Assembly: GCA_965263065.1 (NCBI GenBank)
Contig: CBDHGH010000003.1
Span: 1,240,001 to 1,304,000 of the forward strand
DNA: 64,000 bases
Origin: TK10-74A sp965263065
GTDB taxonomy: Bacteria > Chloroflexota > Dehalococcoidia > Bin125
Direction of reading: 5' to 3'
The translations under genes and the position numbers were made by a program. The stretch's first letter is position 1; every line of letters starts with the position of its first letter. The notes below the pieces were generated by a model. It was given only the letters and a program-made list of their open reading frames with translations, did not search any database and had not been told where the DNA came from. Positions 19,370-27,939 of this stretch are shown in pieces.

Positions 19370-20371
19370 CTAGCCGGACCCGCCAGCGGCGAGCCGCCGC
19401 GCATAGTCGATGGCCGCCTGCATGTTGACCGGATTCGCCACGCCCTGCCCGGCGATGTCGAACGCGGTGCCGTGTTCCACCGATGTGCGGATGATCGGCA
19501 GGCCCACCGTCACGTTGACGCCGTCCTCGAACGCGATCAGCTTCATCGGCACGTGCCCCTGATCGTGGTACATGACGACCAGGATGTCCCAGCGGCCCGC
19601 GTAGGCCTGCCGGAAGGCGGAGTCGGCGGGCAGCGGGCCGTCGGCGTCGATGCCCGCCGCCGCCGCGTCCTCGCAGGCGGGTCGGATCTGCTCCTCGTCC
19701 TCGACGCCGAACAGCCGGTGCTCGCCAGCATGCGGGTTGAGCCCGCAGACCCCGATCCGCGGCGCGTCGATGCCCAGCTGCCGCATGTGATCATGCGCCG
19801 CCTGGATCGCCGCCAGTACGCGCTCGCGCGTGACCCGCTCCACGGCCTCGCGCAGCGAGAGATGCGTGGAGACGTGGATCGCGCGCAGCCGCGGCGATCC
19901 GAGCAGCATGAAGTAGTTCGTGGCCCCGCAGAGGTGGCCCAGCAGACCGGTGTGGCCGTCGAACTTGTGGCCGGCCAGCTGCATCGCCTCTTTGTTCAGC
20001 GGCGCCGTCACGATGGCGTCGATGCGGCCGTCGAGCGCCAGCTCCGTGGCGCGCACGACCGTCCCGTAGGCGGCCTCACCCGTGTAGGCGTCGACGGTCC
20101 CGACCGCCACGCGGGCCGGGTCGCAGTTCCGCAGGTCCAGGACGTCGATGCGGCCCTGCGCCGGCGCGGCCTCCATCGGATCGGCGATCACGCGCACCGA
20201 CCAGCCCTCCAGCCAGCGCGCGGCGGCGTCGCGCACGACCCGGGCGTCGCCCAGCACGATGGGACGGCTGTCACCGAGCGCGATCCGGCTGGGCAGCGCC
20301 TTGACCGTCACTTCGGGGCCGATACCGGCGGGGTCGCCCAGCGTGATGCCGATGATGGGGGTGCTGGTCAC
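19370..20371 (-). CDS. pdxA2: PdxA-family 4-phospho-sugar-acid dehydrogenase (PdxA2 type)
   Basis: A 333-residue PdxA-fold dehydrogenase. It starts I-I-G-I-T-L-G-D-P-A-G-I-G-P-E and carries the metal and substrate histidines in D-G-H-T-G-L-L-G-H and Y-H-D-Q-G-H, plus N-P-H-A-G-E. In pyridoxine synthesis PdxA oxidises 4-phosphohydroxythreonine. When paired with a DUF1537 kinase, as here, family knowledge points to PdxA2, which oxidises and decarboxylates 4-phospho-D-threonate or 4-phospho-erythronate to dihydroxyacetone phosphate. The GTG start at 20371 overlaps the stop of the kinase gene (GTGA), so the two are coupled. I favour the catabolic role. Confidence 0.88.
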   Translation of the reverse strand: MTSTPIIGITLGDPAGIGPEVTVKALPSRIALGDSRPIVLGDARVVRDAAARWLEGWSVRVIADPMEAAPAQGRIDVLDLRNCDPARVAVGTVDAYTGEAAYGTVVRATELALDGRIDAIVTAPLNKEAMQLAGHKFDGHTGLLGHLCGATNYFMLLGSPRLRAIHVSTHLSLREAVERVTRERVLAAIQAAHDHMRQLGIDAPRIGVCGLNPHAGEHRLFGVEDEEQIRPACEDAAAAGIDADGPLPADSAFRQAYAGRWDILVVMYHDQGHVPMKLIAFEDGVNVTVGLPIIRTSVEHGTAFDIAGQGVANPVNMQAAIDYARRLAAGGSG

Positions 20372-21708
20372 GCGGGCGCGCCTTCAGAGTCCGGACAGTC
20401 CGGATGGAGCCGGTGCAACAGTCGCACGAGCGTCTCGTCGTCGCCGAATGCGCCGGCCTTGGTCGCGATGGCAGCGCCGTCGAGCGGCCCGCCAGCGATC
20501 GCGCCCACCGGCGCCCCGGGCTCGACCTCGCCCGCCAGCACGATACCACCGGCCTCGATCGCCGACAGCACCGCGAAGGCCGTGTCTCCCCCCACCAGCA
20601 CCAGGCCGCCGATCGCGTGCTCGCCGGTAAGGCCGGCGACGATCGCCGCGAGTTCCCGGGTGATGGCGTCCGCGGCGGCGCGGATCGCCGGCGCCGGCGT
20701 GGGGAGGTCGCCCCGCACGACGGCCCGCAGCGCCACGCTGCGTCCCGCCGCGAGCGCCCCTGCTGCGGCCTGCCGATCGAAGCGCGCGCGGGTCGCCCGC
20801 CCGCTCCCGTCGATCTGGAACGACAGCGGATGGACGTCGGCCATGCGCCGCGCGGCAAGCTGCGCGATCTGACGGTCCGCCAGGGCCCGCTGGCTCGCGG
20901 TCACCACGAGGATTGGCGGCGCGGCGGTCGGTGTTGCCGCGGCGACGTCGCCGGCACGCCAGGACGCCCGCGCCAGCGCCGACGCCAGCCCGGCCGAGCC
21001 CGCGAACAGGACGGAGGCGTCCGGGCTCTCCGACCGCAGAGCAGCCGCGACCAGCCGGTCCAGGTCGCTATCGCTGGTCGCATCGCAGAGCAGCAGCGAC
21101 GGCCCGTCCGGCGCGGCCCCGCCCATGCCGACCGCAAGCGTGTGCCGCACGCGCCCGGAGCGGATGTCGCGCAGCGAGCACGTGCGCAGCGGCAGCTGGC
21201 AGTGCCGCCGCAGGACATCGGATATCACGCTGCTCGCCACGGGGCTCAGCGGATCCCGGCCGACCTCGGTCTCCGCCAGCGGCACGCCTTGCACCGACAG
21301 GCGGCCGTCTTCCACCGTCCGCCCGGTGGCCGGGAACGCGGGCGTCACGACCACCAGCCGCGCCCCCGACGCCTCCGCCGCCGCGCCGATCTCGACCCCC
21401 GGATGCCCGCGTAGCGTCGAGTCGATCTTGATGTAGCGGAGCCGTCCGCCGGCGGCGCGCGCGGCTGCGACCGTGTCCGCGACCACGGCGACCGCGTCCC
21501 ATGCGGGCATCCGTCGCGTGTCCATGTTGACCGACACCAGGTCGGCCCGCGGCGCCCGCGCGATGTCGCGGCCCGTCGATACGAACGACGAGACGCCACG
21601 GCTCGCGAACGCGGCGGCGCAGTCCAGCGCGCCGGTCAGGTCGTCGGCGAGCAGCACCATGCGTGCGCGCTGGTCCAGCCCGTGCTGTTCCGGTGGCTGC
21701 TCGTCCAA
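20368..21708 (-). CDS. Four-carbon acid sugar kinase family protein (DUF1537)
   Basis: A 446-residue protein with the N-terminal D-D-L-T-G-A-L-D-C-A and C-terminal G-G-D-T-A-F-A-V-L of the OtnK/DtnK/DenK kinases, which phosphorylate D-threonate, D-erythronate or 3-oxo-tetronate. It is upstream of and overlaps the pdxA2 gene, the standard pairing in this pathway. The longest form starts at TTG 21708, which has GGGGAGG four bases upstream. A shorter form from ATG 21660 begins right at the conserved domain but has no such site. A divergent flavin monooxygenase follows at 21827. It should act on a C4 sugar acid in the cytoplasm; which acid is not shown by sequence. Confidence 0.88.
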   Translation of the reverse strand: MDEQPPEQHGLDQRARMVLLADDLTGALDCAAAFASRGVSSFVSTGRDIARAPRADLVSVNMDTRRMPAWDAVAVVADTVAAARAAGGRLRYIKIDSTLRGHPGVEIGAAAEASGARLVVVTPAFPATGRTVEDGRLSVQGVPLAETEVGRDPLSPVASSVISDVLRRHCQLPLRTCSLRDIRSGRVRHTLAVGMGGAAPDGPSLLLCDATSDSDLDRLVAAALRSESPDASVLFAGSAGLASALARASWRAGDVAAATPTAAPPILVVTASQRALADRQIAQLAARRMADVHPLSFQIDGSGRATRARFDRQAAAGALAAGRSVALRAVVRGDLPTPAPAIRAAADAITRELAAIVAGLTGEHAIGGLVLVGGDTAFAVLSAIEAGGIVLAGEVEPGAPVGAIAGGPLDGAAIATKAGAFGDDETLVRLLHRLHPDCPDSEGAPA

Positions 21709-21826
21709 ACGACCTCCCCGCCCGTCGGCCCGTGCCGGATCATATCCCGGCCGGGTCCGAACGACCCAGGTCGCGTAGACTCCCGACGACGCAGCACGGC
21801 ATGGGACTGGTGATCGGAGCAGGACA

Positions 21827-22756
21827 ATGAAGCTGGCAGTGGAGTTCCCCAGCGTCGTCTATCGCGAGGGACCGGCCGCGGTCTCGCGCCTGGCCGCCGG
21901 CATCGAGGCCATCGGCTACGACCAACTCGACATGTTCGACCACGTCGTCATGGGGCACCCCACGGAGGGCCGCGCAGCGCAGCCCTACCCCTCGAACATG
22001 CCGATCCTGGAAGCCTTCATGACGCTGGCCTACGTGGCCGCCGCGACGAGCAGCATCGGCCTCGGCACGGAGGTGCTGGTGCTGCCGCAGCGCCACCCCA
22101 CCCTGGTCGCCAAGCAGGTGAGCACGCTCGACACGCTGTCGGGCGGGCGCGTGCGACTGGGGATCGGGGTGGGCTGGCAGGAGTCCGAGTACGACGCCCT
22201 GGGCATGCCCTTCCGCCAGCGCGGCCGCATGATGGACGAGTCGATCGCCTTCCTGCGCGCCTGGTGGGGCGACGCCTCGGTGGACTTCGACGGCGAGTTC
22301 TTCCAGGCCCGCGCGATGGCGATGGAGCCCAAGCCGCCACGCGGGGCGTCGATCCCGATCTGGGTGGGCGGCGGCTCCCCGGCCGCGCTGCGACGGGCGG
22401 GCACAATCGCCGACGGCTGGCTCGGCAGCGCCTCGATGGGCGACGCCGGCGTCGTGGCGGGCATGATCGCGCGGGTCAAGGAGCACGCCGCCGCGGCCGG
22501 CCGCGACCCGTCGAGCCTGGGCTTCCAGGCCCAGCTCAGCCCCCCGCCGCGCAGCGACGACCCCGGCGGGCGGACCTTCTACAACCGCCCCGACGACGTG
22601 GCGGCGGTCGCCCTGGCGGCCAAGAGCGCCGGCTTCGGCTGGGCCACGATCAACGTCACGGGCGTCTTCCTCGCCGGCGCGCGCACCGCCGACGCGATGA
22701 TCGAGTCGCTCGGCGTGCTCCACGATCGCCTGCGGGCGGAACTGGGATCGGACTAG
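21827..22756 (+). CDS. LLM-class flavin-dependent oxidoreductase (F420- or FMN-dependent)
   Basis: A 309-residue luciferase-like TIM-barrel monooxygenase. It shows I-G-L-G-T-E-V-L-V-L-P-Q-R-H-P, followed by A-K-Q-V-S-T-L-D-T-L-S-G-G-R-V and G-V-G-W, and I-P-I-W-V-G-G-G. This pattern matches the TIGR03619-like F420-dependent subgroup, but FMN use is equally possible. Start ATG 21827 has GGAGCAGG upstream. It is followed after 50 bases by an enolase-superfamily gene on the same strand, and both families are reported to be expanded in SAR202 Chloroflexota. It may hydroxylate or oxidise a recalcitrant substrate; that role is inferred. Confidence 0.88.
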   Translation: MKLAVEFPSVVYREGPAAVSRLAAGIEAIGYDQLDMFDHVVMGHPTEGRAAQPYPSNMPILEAFMTLAYVAAATSSIGLGTEVLVLPQRHPTLVAKQVSTLDTLSGGRVRLGIGVGWQESEYDALGMPFRQRGRMMDESIAFLRAWWGDASVDFDGEFFQARAMAMEPKPPRGASIPIWVGGGSPAALRRAGTIADGWLGSASMGDAGVVAGMIARVKEHAAAAGRDPSSLGFQAQLSPPPRSDDPGGRTFYNRPDDVAAVALAAKSAGFGWATINVTGVFLAGARTADAMIESLGVLHDRLRAELGSD

Positions 22757-22806
22757 CGGCGGACGTCCGGCACGCGGGCGTCCCCGGGCAGTGACGGGAG
22801 AAGCGG

Positions 22807-23946
22807 ATGAAGGTCACCGGGCTCAAGACGATGGTCGTCGAGGCGGAGGAGCCGTACATCGGCGGCAAGTACTTCCTGTTCCTCGAACTGCGGACCGACG
22901 AGGGCATCACCGGCATCGGCGAGCGCATCGCCGGCAGCTCCTACTCCGACCACCTCGGCGACCTCAAGTCGCAGGTCAGCCTGATCGAGGAGTTCGTCGG
23001 TCAGTTCGTCATCGGCGAGAACCCGCTCAACATCGAGCGCATCTGGGATCGCATGTACGGCGCGCGCCACGATCTGCGCCACCCCAGCCTCTACGCAACC
23101 CCCGTGATCAGCGCCATCGACATGGCCCTGTGGGACATCGCCGGCAAGGCCGCCAACCAGCCGATCTACAACCTGCTCGGCGGGCAGTATCACGAGACGT
23201 TGCGCGCCTACGCCTACATGCCCAGCGACGGCCTCGATGAGCATCCGGAGAAGGCCGGCGACGTCGCCGCGCAACTCCTGGCCGAGGGCAACTCCGCCTG
23301 CAAGATCGACCCCTTCATGCCCCTGCATCCCATCCGCGACATCCCCCTCTGGGAGATCGAGCGCGCGGGCAAGATCTTCGAGAGCATCCGCAAGGCCGTC
23401 GGCAATCAGCTGGAGGTCGGCATCGGGACGCACGGCCAGTTGCCCACCTACAGCGCCATCCGCGTCGCGCACTACCTGGAGCCGTACCACCCCTTCTGGT
23501 TCGAGGAGCCGGTGATGCCGGAGAACGTCGAGGAGATGGCCCGCGTCGCCGCCCACACCAGCATCCCCATCGCGACCGGCGAGCGCCTGGTCACGAAGTA
23601 CGAATTCGCCCGCGTGCTCGAGAAGCAGGCCGCGCAGATCATCCAGCTCGACGTCGGGCAGTGCGGCGGCATCACCGAGGCCAAGAAGATCGCCGGCATG
23701 GCCGAGGCGCACTACGCGATGATCGCGCCGCACATGTACTGCGGGCCCGTGGCCGCCGCCGCGGCCATCCAGATCGACACCTGCTCACCGAACTTCCTGA
23801 TTCAGGAAGCGAACCAGGGACCGCTGCACAAGACGATCTTCAAGCAGCCGCTGGTGGTCGAGAACGGCGTCATCATCCCGCCCACCGGCCCCGGCCTGGG
23901 CGTCGAGTTCGACGAGGACGTGCTTCGGGCCCACCTCGTGTCGTAG
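22807..23946 (+). CDS. Mandelate racemase/enolase-superfamily sugar-acid dehydratase
   Basis: A 379-residue enolase-superfamily protein, galactonate-dehydratase-like. The N-terminal capping domain (1-125) includes S-A-I-D-M-A-L-W-D (102-110). The barrel carries the K-I-D motif (166-168), G-I-G-T-H-G-Q (205-211), the metal ligands in F-E-E-P (232-235) and G-E-R (258-260), and A-P-H-M-Y near the C-terminus. The usual first aspartate ligand appears to be E203. Such enzymes dehydrate acid sugars such as galactonate or related C5-C6 acids to 2-keto-3-deoxy acids. GGGAGAAG precedes ATG 22807. Adjacent C4-sugar-acid genes suggest a sugar-acid utilisation group. Confidence 0.88.
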   Translation: MKVTGLKTMVVEAEEPYIGGKYFLFLELRTDEGITGIGERIAGSSYSDHLGDLKSQVSLIEEFVGQFVIGENPLNIERIWDRMYGARHDLRHPSLYATPVISAIDMALWDIAGKAANQPIYNLLGGQYHETLRAYAYMPSDGLDEHPEKAGDVAAQLLAEGNSACKIDPFMPLHPIRDIPLWEIERAGKIFESIRKAVGNQLEVGIGTHGQLPTYSAIRVAHYLEPYHPFWFEEPVMPENVEEMARVAAHTSIPIATGERLVTKYEFARVLEKQAAQIIQLDVGQCGGITEAKKIAGMAEAHYAMIAPHMYCGPVAAAAAIQIDTCSPNFLIQEANQGPLHKTIFKQPLVVENGVIIPPTGPGLGVEFDEDVLRAHLVS

Positions 23947-23977
23947 ACGGGGGACCGGGGCTACACCTCGGCCGACG

Positions 23978-24808
23978 CTACACCACGACCGGCGGCACCA
24001 GCAGCTCGGCCGGTTCCAGGCCGAACTCCTCGATCATCTCGTCGGCGTACGCGATCCGGCCCGAGACCTCGGAGGCGGGGCCGTAGGCCAGCCGCAGGCA
24101 GGCCTCGGCCATGTGCTCGACGGGGGTCACCCGCTCGCGGTTCGACTCGGTGATCAGCTTGTGGAACACGACGCCCGGCGTCGCGACCAGGCCCGGCGAG
24201 ATGGCGCTGATGCTGACGCCGTCCGCGTTGACCTCGGCCGCCAGGCCGGTGCTGAAGCGCTCGAGCGCCGCCTTGCACATGCCGTAGACCGTCCCCGGTC
24301 CGCCGCCGCTGTCGAGCTTCGGATGCAGCGCCGCGTGCGACGAGACGTTCACGACCCAGCCGGTCTTGCGCTCGCGCATGCTGGCCAGCACCAGTTGCGT
24401 CAGGTGCAGCGGCCCGTAGACCTGCACCTCCTCCATCAGCTTGTAGCGCTTCTCCGGGAACTGGCCCGTGGGGATGAAGAACGTCACCGCCGCGTTGTTG
24501 ACCAGGATATCGACCGGGCCGTACTCCGCGACGGCCGCCTCGACCAGGGCCTCGCGGTCGGCGCCGCTCGACAGATCGCAGCGCACGGCGTGCGCCGTGC
24601 CGCCCGCGTCGGTGATCCGTCGCACCACGCTGCTGATGCTGCCCGGCAGCGGGTGGTCGCCGTCCTCGACGGTGCGCGCGCAGACGACCACCTTCGCCCC
24701 CTCCTGCGCGTAGCGGTAGGCGATCGCCTCGCCGATCCCGCGGGACGCGCCCGTCACGATCGCGACCTTCCCGGCCAGCAGGCCGTTGGGGTTGACGGTT
24801 CCGGTCAT
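23978..24808 (-). CDS. Short-chain dehydrogenase/reductase
   Basis: A 276-residue SDR with T-G-A-S-R-G-I-G, N-N-A-A-V, the catalytic N-V-S-S-H and Y-G-M-C-K. An insertion after the second strand (V-E-D-G-D-H-P-L-P-G) enlarges the nucleotide-binding region compared with ordinary SDRs of about 250 residues. C-A-R-T after the second strand suggests NADP. ATG 24808 has AGGAGGA six bases upstream. It lies 29 bases downstream of the CoA-transferase at 24838 on the same strand, so it may act on a CoA-linked alcohol or ketone. Substrate unknown. Confidence 0.88.
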   Translation of the reverse strand: MTGTVNPNGLLAGKVAIVTGASRGIGEAIAYRYAQEGAKVVVCARTVEDGDHPLPGSISSVVRRITDAGGTAHAVRCDLSSGADREALVEAAVAEYGPVDILVNNAAVTFFIPTGQFPEKRYKLMEEVQVYGPLHLTQLVLASMRERKTGWVVNVSSHAALHPKLDSGGGPGTVYGMCKAALERFSTGLAAEVNADGVSISAISPGLVATPGVVFHKLITESNRERVTPVEHMAEACLRLAYGPASEVSGRIAYADEMIEEFGLEPAELLVPPVVV

Positions 24809-24837
24809 GGGTGTTCCTCCTGTGTATTCGTGCGCAT

Positions 24838-26028
24838 TCAGCCGACGGCGCCGGCCGCCCGCAATTCTTCGATCTGCGCGGCGCTCAGCGCCAGGTCCGC
24901 CGCCAGGACCTCGTCGGAATGTTCGCCCAGCAGCGGCGCGCGGCGCACCGGGACGTCGCTCTTGGACAGCCGCGGCGCCCAGCCTAGCAGCCGGATGCGG
25001 CCGTGGTCGGGGTGCTCGAGGTCGTGCACGAAGCCCCGGCTCAAGAGATGCTCATCGTGGAAGAGATCGACCGTGTCGAAGACCGCGCTGCACGGGACGC
25101 CGGCCTCCCCCAGGGTCTGCATCACCTCCCACTTCGTGCGCTGCTTCGTCCAATCCCCAATCAGCGCCGACAGCTCGGCGTCGTGCTCCGCGCGGCCGGC
25201 GGCGCCCTCGTAGCGCGGGTCGGTCGCCAGCTCCGGGCGGCCCAGGACGCCGCACAGCGTCCGCCACATGCGGGGCGTCGTGGCGATCACGTAGGCGTAG
25301 TCGTTCGGCCCGAAGGGCCGGCAGGGGTACAGGTTCACCAGCGCCCCGTGCCCGTTGCCGTTGCGCGGCGCGACGGCCTCCCCCCACTGCGAGCCGCCCG
25401 CGATCCGCGAGCGCATGTAGTAGGTGCTCGCCTCCTGCATGGAGATCTCCACCGACTGGCCCTCGCCGGTGCGCTGCTGCTGGACGTACGCCGCCAGCAG
25501 CGCCAGGGCCATCTGCACCCCCGTCCCGGAGTCGCCGATCGTGGGGCCGGGCATGGTGGGCGGGCCCTCGGGCTCGCCCGTCACGGAGAACGCGCCCGCC
25601 GCCGCCTGCGCCACCATGTCGTAGCACTTGTAGCCGGCGTAGGGGCCGCTCACTCCGAAGCCCTTGACGCGGGCGTAGATGATCCGGGGGTGCGCCGCCT
25701 TCATGACGTCGTAGCCGATGTCGAGCTTCTCCACGACGCCCGGACCGTAGTTCTCCACGAAGACGTCGTAGTGCGGCGCCATGTCGAGCAGCAACTGCCG
25801 TCCGCTCGGCTGACGCAGGTCCAGCACGATGCTGCGCTTGTTGCTGTTCCAGTTCAGGAAGTAGGGCGAGTTGCGCAGGCCGCGCAGCTCGCCCCGCCCC
25901 GGGTCGCCGCCGCCCGGCGGCTCGACCTTCACGACGTCGGCCCCCATCCAGGCTAGCGCCTGCGTGCACGAGGTCCCCGCCTCGTACTGCGTCATATCCA
26001 GGATTCGCATTCCATCGAGCGCGGGCAT
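24838..26028 (-). CDS. CaiB/BaiF-family class III CoA-transferase
   Basis: A 396-residue class III CoA-transferase, which moves CoA between carboxylic acids via an aspartyl anhydride. The N-terminal L-D-M-T-Q-Y-E-A-G and V-V-K-V-E-P-P (33-39) are typical, N-S-N-K-R-S (61-66) follows, and the catalytic aspartate is D166 in G-D-S-G-T-G. T-G-E-G-Q-S-V-E-I-S closes the domain. It is strikingly similar to the gene at 32826, sharing M-P-A-L-D-G-M-R and D-M-T-Q-Y-E-A-G-T-S-C-T-Q, so they are recent paralogs. ATG 26028 follows GGAG. It is divergent from the small gene at 26058. The acid partner is unknown. Confidence 0.92.
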   Translation of the reverse strand: MPALDGMRILDMTQYEAGTSCTQALAWMGADVVKVEPPGGGDPGRGELRGLRNSPYFLNWNSNKRSIVLDLRQPSGRQLLLDMAPHYDVFVENYGPGVVEKLDIGYDVMKAAHPRIIYARVKGFGVSGPYAGYKCYDMVAQAAAGAFSVTGEPEGPPTMPGPTIGDSGTGVQMALALLAAYVQQQRTGEGQSVEISMQEASTYYMRSRIAGGSQWGEAVAPRNGNGHGALVNLYPCRPFGPNDYAYVIATTPRMWRTLCGVLGRPELATDPRYEGAAGRAEHDAELSALIGDWTKQRTKWEVMQTLGEAGVPCSAVFDTVDLFHDEHLLSRGFVHDLEHPDHGRIRLLGWAPRLSKSDVPVRRAPLLGEHSDEVLAADLALSAAQIEELRAAGAVG

Positions 26029-26057
26029 GCTGTCACTCCGTCCAGGTGTGCGCCACC

Positions 26058-26480
26058 ATGCTAGCGCCCGCTTGCGACGCTTTCCGCCCGGCGGCTACGG
26101 TGGACGACGTGCCCCGGCGGACCAGCCCCGGCAGCGGACGGTCGTGGAGCGGGCGGCGGCTCCGTCGCGGCGCGGCGTGGCTCGGCGGCGCGATCGCCGA
26201 TCTCGGGCGCAGAATCCGCGCCGCCGCCTCGATCGACGACATCTCCATCGACGTCTATGACCGCCGCACCCGGCGAGGCGCGTCCAAGGTCGCGCGCCTG
26301 CAGCTCCGCCGCACGGGCGCCCCTCAGGCCGGCGGCCCCGATGCCTGGATGGTGACGGCTCGTTCCGACGAAGCGGCGGCCGAAGAGCCCGCCGCGCCGC
26401 CCGGCCCCGTCATCGAGTTGGAGGCGGGCGTGGTCGCCCCCGATCTGGAGACGCCCGATCCGTCCCGCGACGCACCCTAG
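26058..26480 (+). CDS. Hypothetical protein
   Basis: A possible 140-residue protein on the opposite strand to both neighbours. The first 45 residues are Arg- and Gly-rich. The middle (about 50-85) contains A-A-S-I-D-D-I-S-I-D-V-Y-D-R-R-T-R and alternates charged and hydrophobic residues, and the C-terminal third is acidic and proline-rich. Third codon positions are nearly all G or C with balanced acidic and basic residues, which favours a real gene. In-frame alternatives are GTG 26046 and GTG 26100; none has a clear ribosome site. Its stop overlaps that of the DUF3179 gene (CTAG). I recognise no domain. Confidence 0.5.
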   Translation: MLAPACDAFRPAATVDDVPRRTSPGSGRSWSGRRLRRGAAWLGGAIADLGRRIRAAASIDDISIDVYDRRTRRGASKVARLQLRRTGAPQAGGPDAWMVTARSDEAAAEEPAAPPGPVIELEAGVVAPDLETPDPSRDAP

Positions 26481-27925
26481 TCCGCCCCGTACAGGCGGCT
26501 CTCGCCCACCAGGTTCGCGACCGCGAACCAGAACGCGTTGCTGCCGTTGACCCGCGGCAGCGTCTCGCCGTCCGCGCCGACGAGCGCGTCCTCCCCCACC
26601 GTCCAGCGCCCGCCCGACCCGTCCATCACGACCCCCGCTGCGTCCGCCGCCGTGAAGCGCCGCTCGGCGCGTGCGAAGGCGCGAGCCCCCATGCCGTCCG
26701 CCGTCGCCACCACGACGATGGGCAGGTCGCCGACGCGATCGTTCACCACGCCCAGCGTCCGCAGGTCGGCGATGGCGTACGCGCTCACCCCCTCCTGCGT
26801 CCGCACGACGAACACCACGTCGCGCTGCGCCAGCCGGCCGCCGTCCACCGGCACGGCGAAGATCAGCGCGTCGCTGGCGTTGTACTCCGCGTAGGCGGCG
26901 CCGGGCGCGTAGTTGAACAGGAAGCCCGTCTCGATGTCCAGCACGGAACTCTCCGGGTTCATCGACAGCCAGGCGGCCCAGGTCGTGTTGGTGGAGGCGA
27001 TCGGCGTCAGGCGCAATCCCTGCCCCGCGAGCGTGCACCAGGCGGGCTCGCCGCTGAACTGATTCCACAGCGTCCTGGTCGTGCGGTCGTACATCAGCTT
27101 GTTCGACCGATAGAGCAGCCCGCTCGTCCCGAAGCGGTACACCTCGCCCTGCAGGCGGCCGTCGTAGACGATCGCGCTGCCGCACAGCGTGCAGTAGGCC
27201 AGCGACACCGGGACGCCGCCGATCGTGTCGTTGACCATCTCGTGCGCGGCGATGATGCGCACCGGGAAGGCGCGCGCGTCGCCGTTGATCGAGACGCCGA
27301 CCACCTCATCGTCGGGCCGCAGCCAGGCCGCGGCCTGTGCCGCGCTCACGTACGACGGGAACTCCAGCGGCGGGATCACGTCCACGCCGACGCCGCCGAA
27401 GCGCACCTCTCGCCCGTCGATCATGCGCTCCCAGCGCTCGCTCAGGAAGATCGCGAACGCCGGGTCGATCGACCCGAACAGCTGCTGCTTGAACTCCAGG
27501 TAGGCGGGCGTCTCGCGGTCGCCGGGGGGCGGGAGGGCGAGTTCGGGGAAGTGCGACAGCCGGTCCGCCCCCGGCCGGCCGAAGCGCACCCGCAGATGGT
27601 CGAGGATGCGGAGGGCGTACGGCGTCGGCACGTTCGCCAGGTCGACGAGGTACTTGTCGGCCCCCGGATGGCCCGACGTGGCCAGCTCGTCGAGGCGCGC
27701 CAGCAGGATGTCGGGGGCGGTCAGGAAGCCCTCCCCGTGCAGCGACCCCCAGAAGAGCAGCACGCGCAGGTCTTCGCCGTCCGGGTCGTAGCCGGCGGCG
27801 GCGGCGGAATCCGCGACCGCCGCGACGGGCGCCTCCGGCTCCGTCGCGGAGTCGCCCGCGCAGCCGGCCAGGATGACGGCCAGCAGCGCCAGCAGCGCCG
27901 ACAGACGCGGCAGGAGCCGGGTCAC
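26477..27925 (-). CDS. DUF3179-domain lipoprotein
   Basis: A 482-residue predicted lipoprotein. GTG 27925 gives V-T-R-L-L-P-R-L-S-A followed by a hydrophobic run and lipobox Cys22 (I-L-A-G-C). A TTG at 27943 overlapping the upstream CoA-transferase stop is an alternative. The DUF3179 core begins near residue 150 and includes A-H-E-M-V-N-D, S-L-A-Y-C-T-L-C-G, F-G-T-S-G-L-L-Y and T-L-W-N-Q-F-S-G-E. A paralog with the same architecture lies at 61731. The paired cysteines in C-T-L-C are invariant between the two. The function of DUF3179 is not known to me; an extracytoplasmic location is supported by the signal. Confidence 0.88.
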   Translation of the reverse strand: MTRLLPRLSALLALLAVILAGCAGDSATEPEAPVAAVADSAAAAGYDPDGEDLRVLLFWGSLHGEGFLTAPDILLARLDELATSGHPGADKYLVDLANVPTPYALRILDHLRVRFGRPGADRLSHFPELALPPPGDRETPAYLEFKQQLFGSIDPAFAIFLSERWERMIDGREVRFGGVGVDVIPPLEFPSYVSAAQAAAWLRPDDEVVGVSINGDARAFPVRIIAAHEMVNDTIGGVPVSLAYCTLCGSAIVYDGRLQGEVYRFGTSGLLYRSNKLMYDRTTRTLWNQFSGEPAWCTLAGQGLRLTPIASTNTTWAAWLSMNPESSVLDIETGFLFNYAPGAAYAEYNASDALIFAVPVDGGRLAQRDVVFVVRTQEGVSAYAIADLRTLGVVNDRVGDLPIVVVATADGMGARAFARAERRFTAADAAGVVMDGSGGRWTVGEDALVGADGETLPRVNGSNAFWFAVANLVGESRLYGAD

Positions 27926-27939
27926 CGCGGGCGCCGGCG

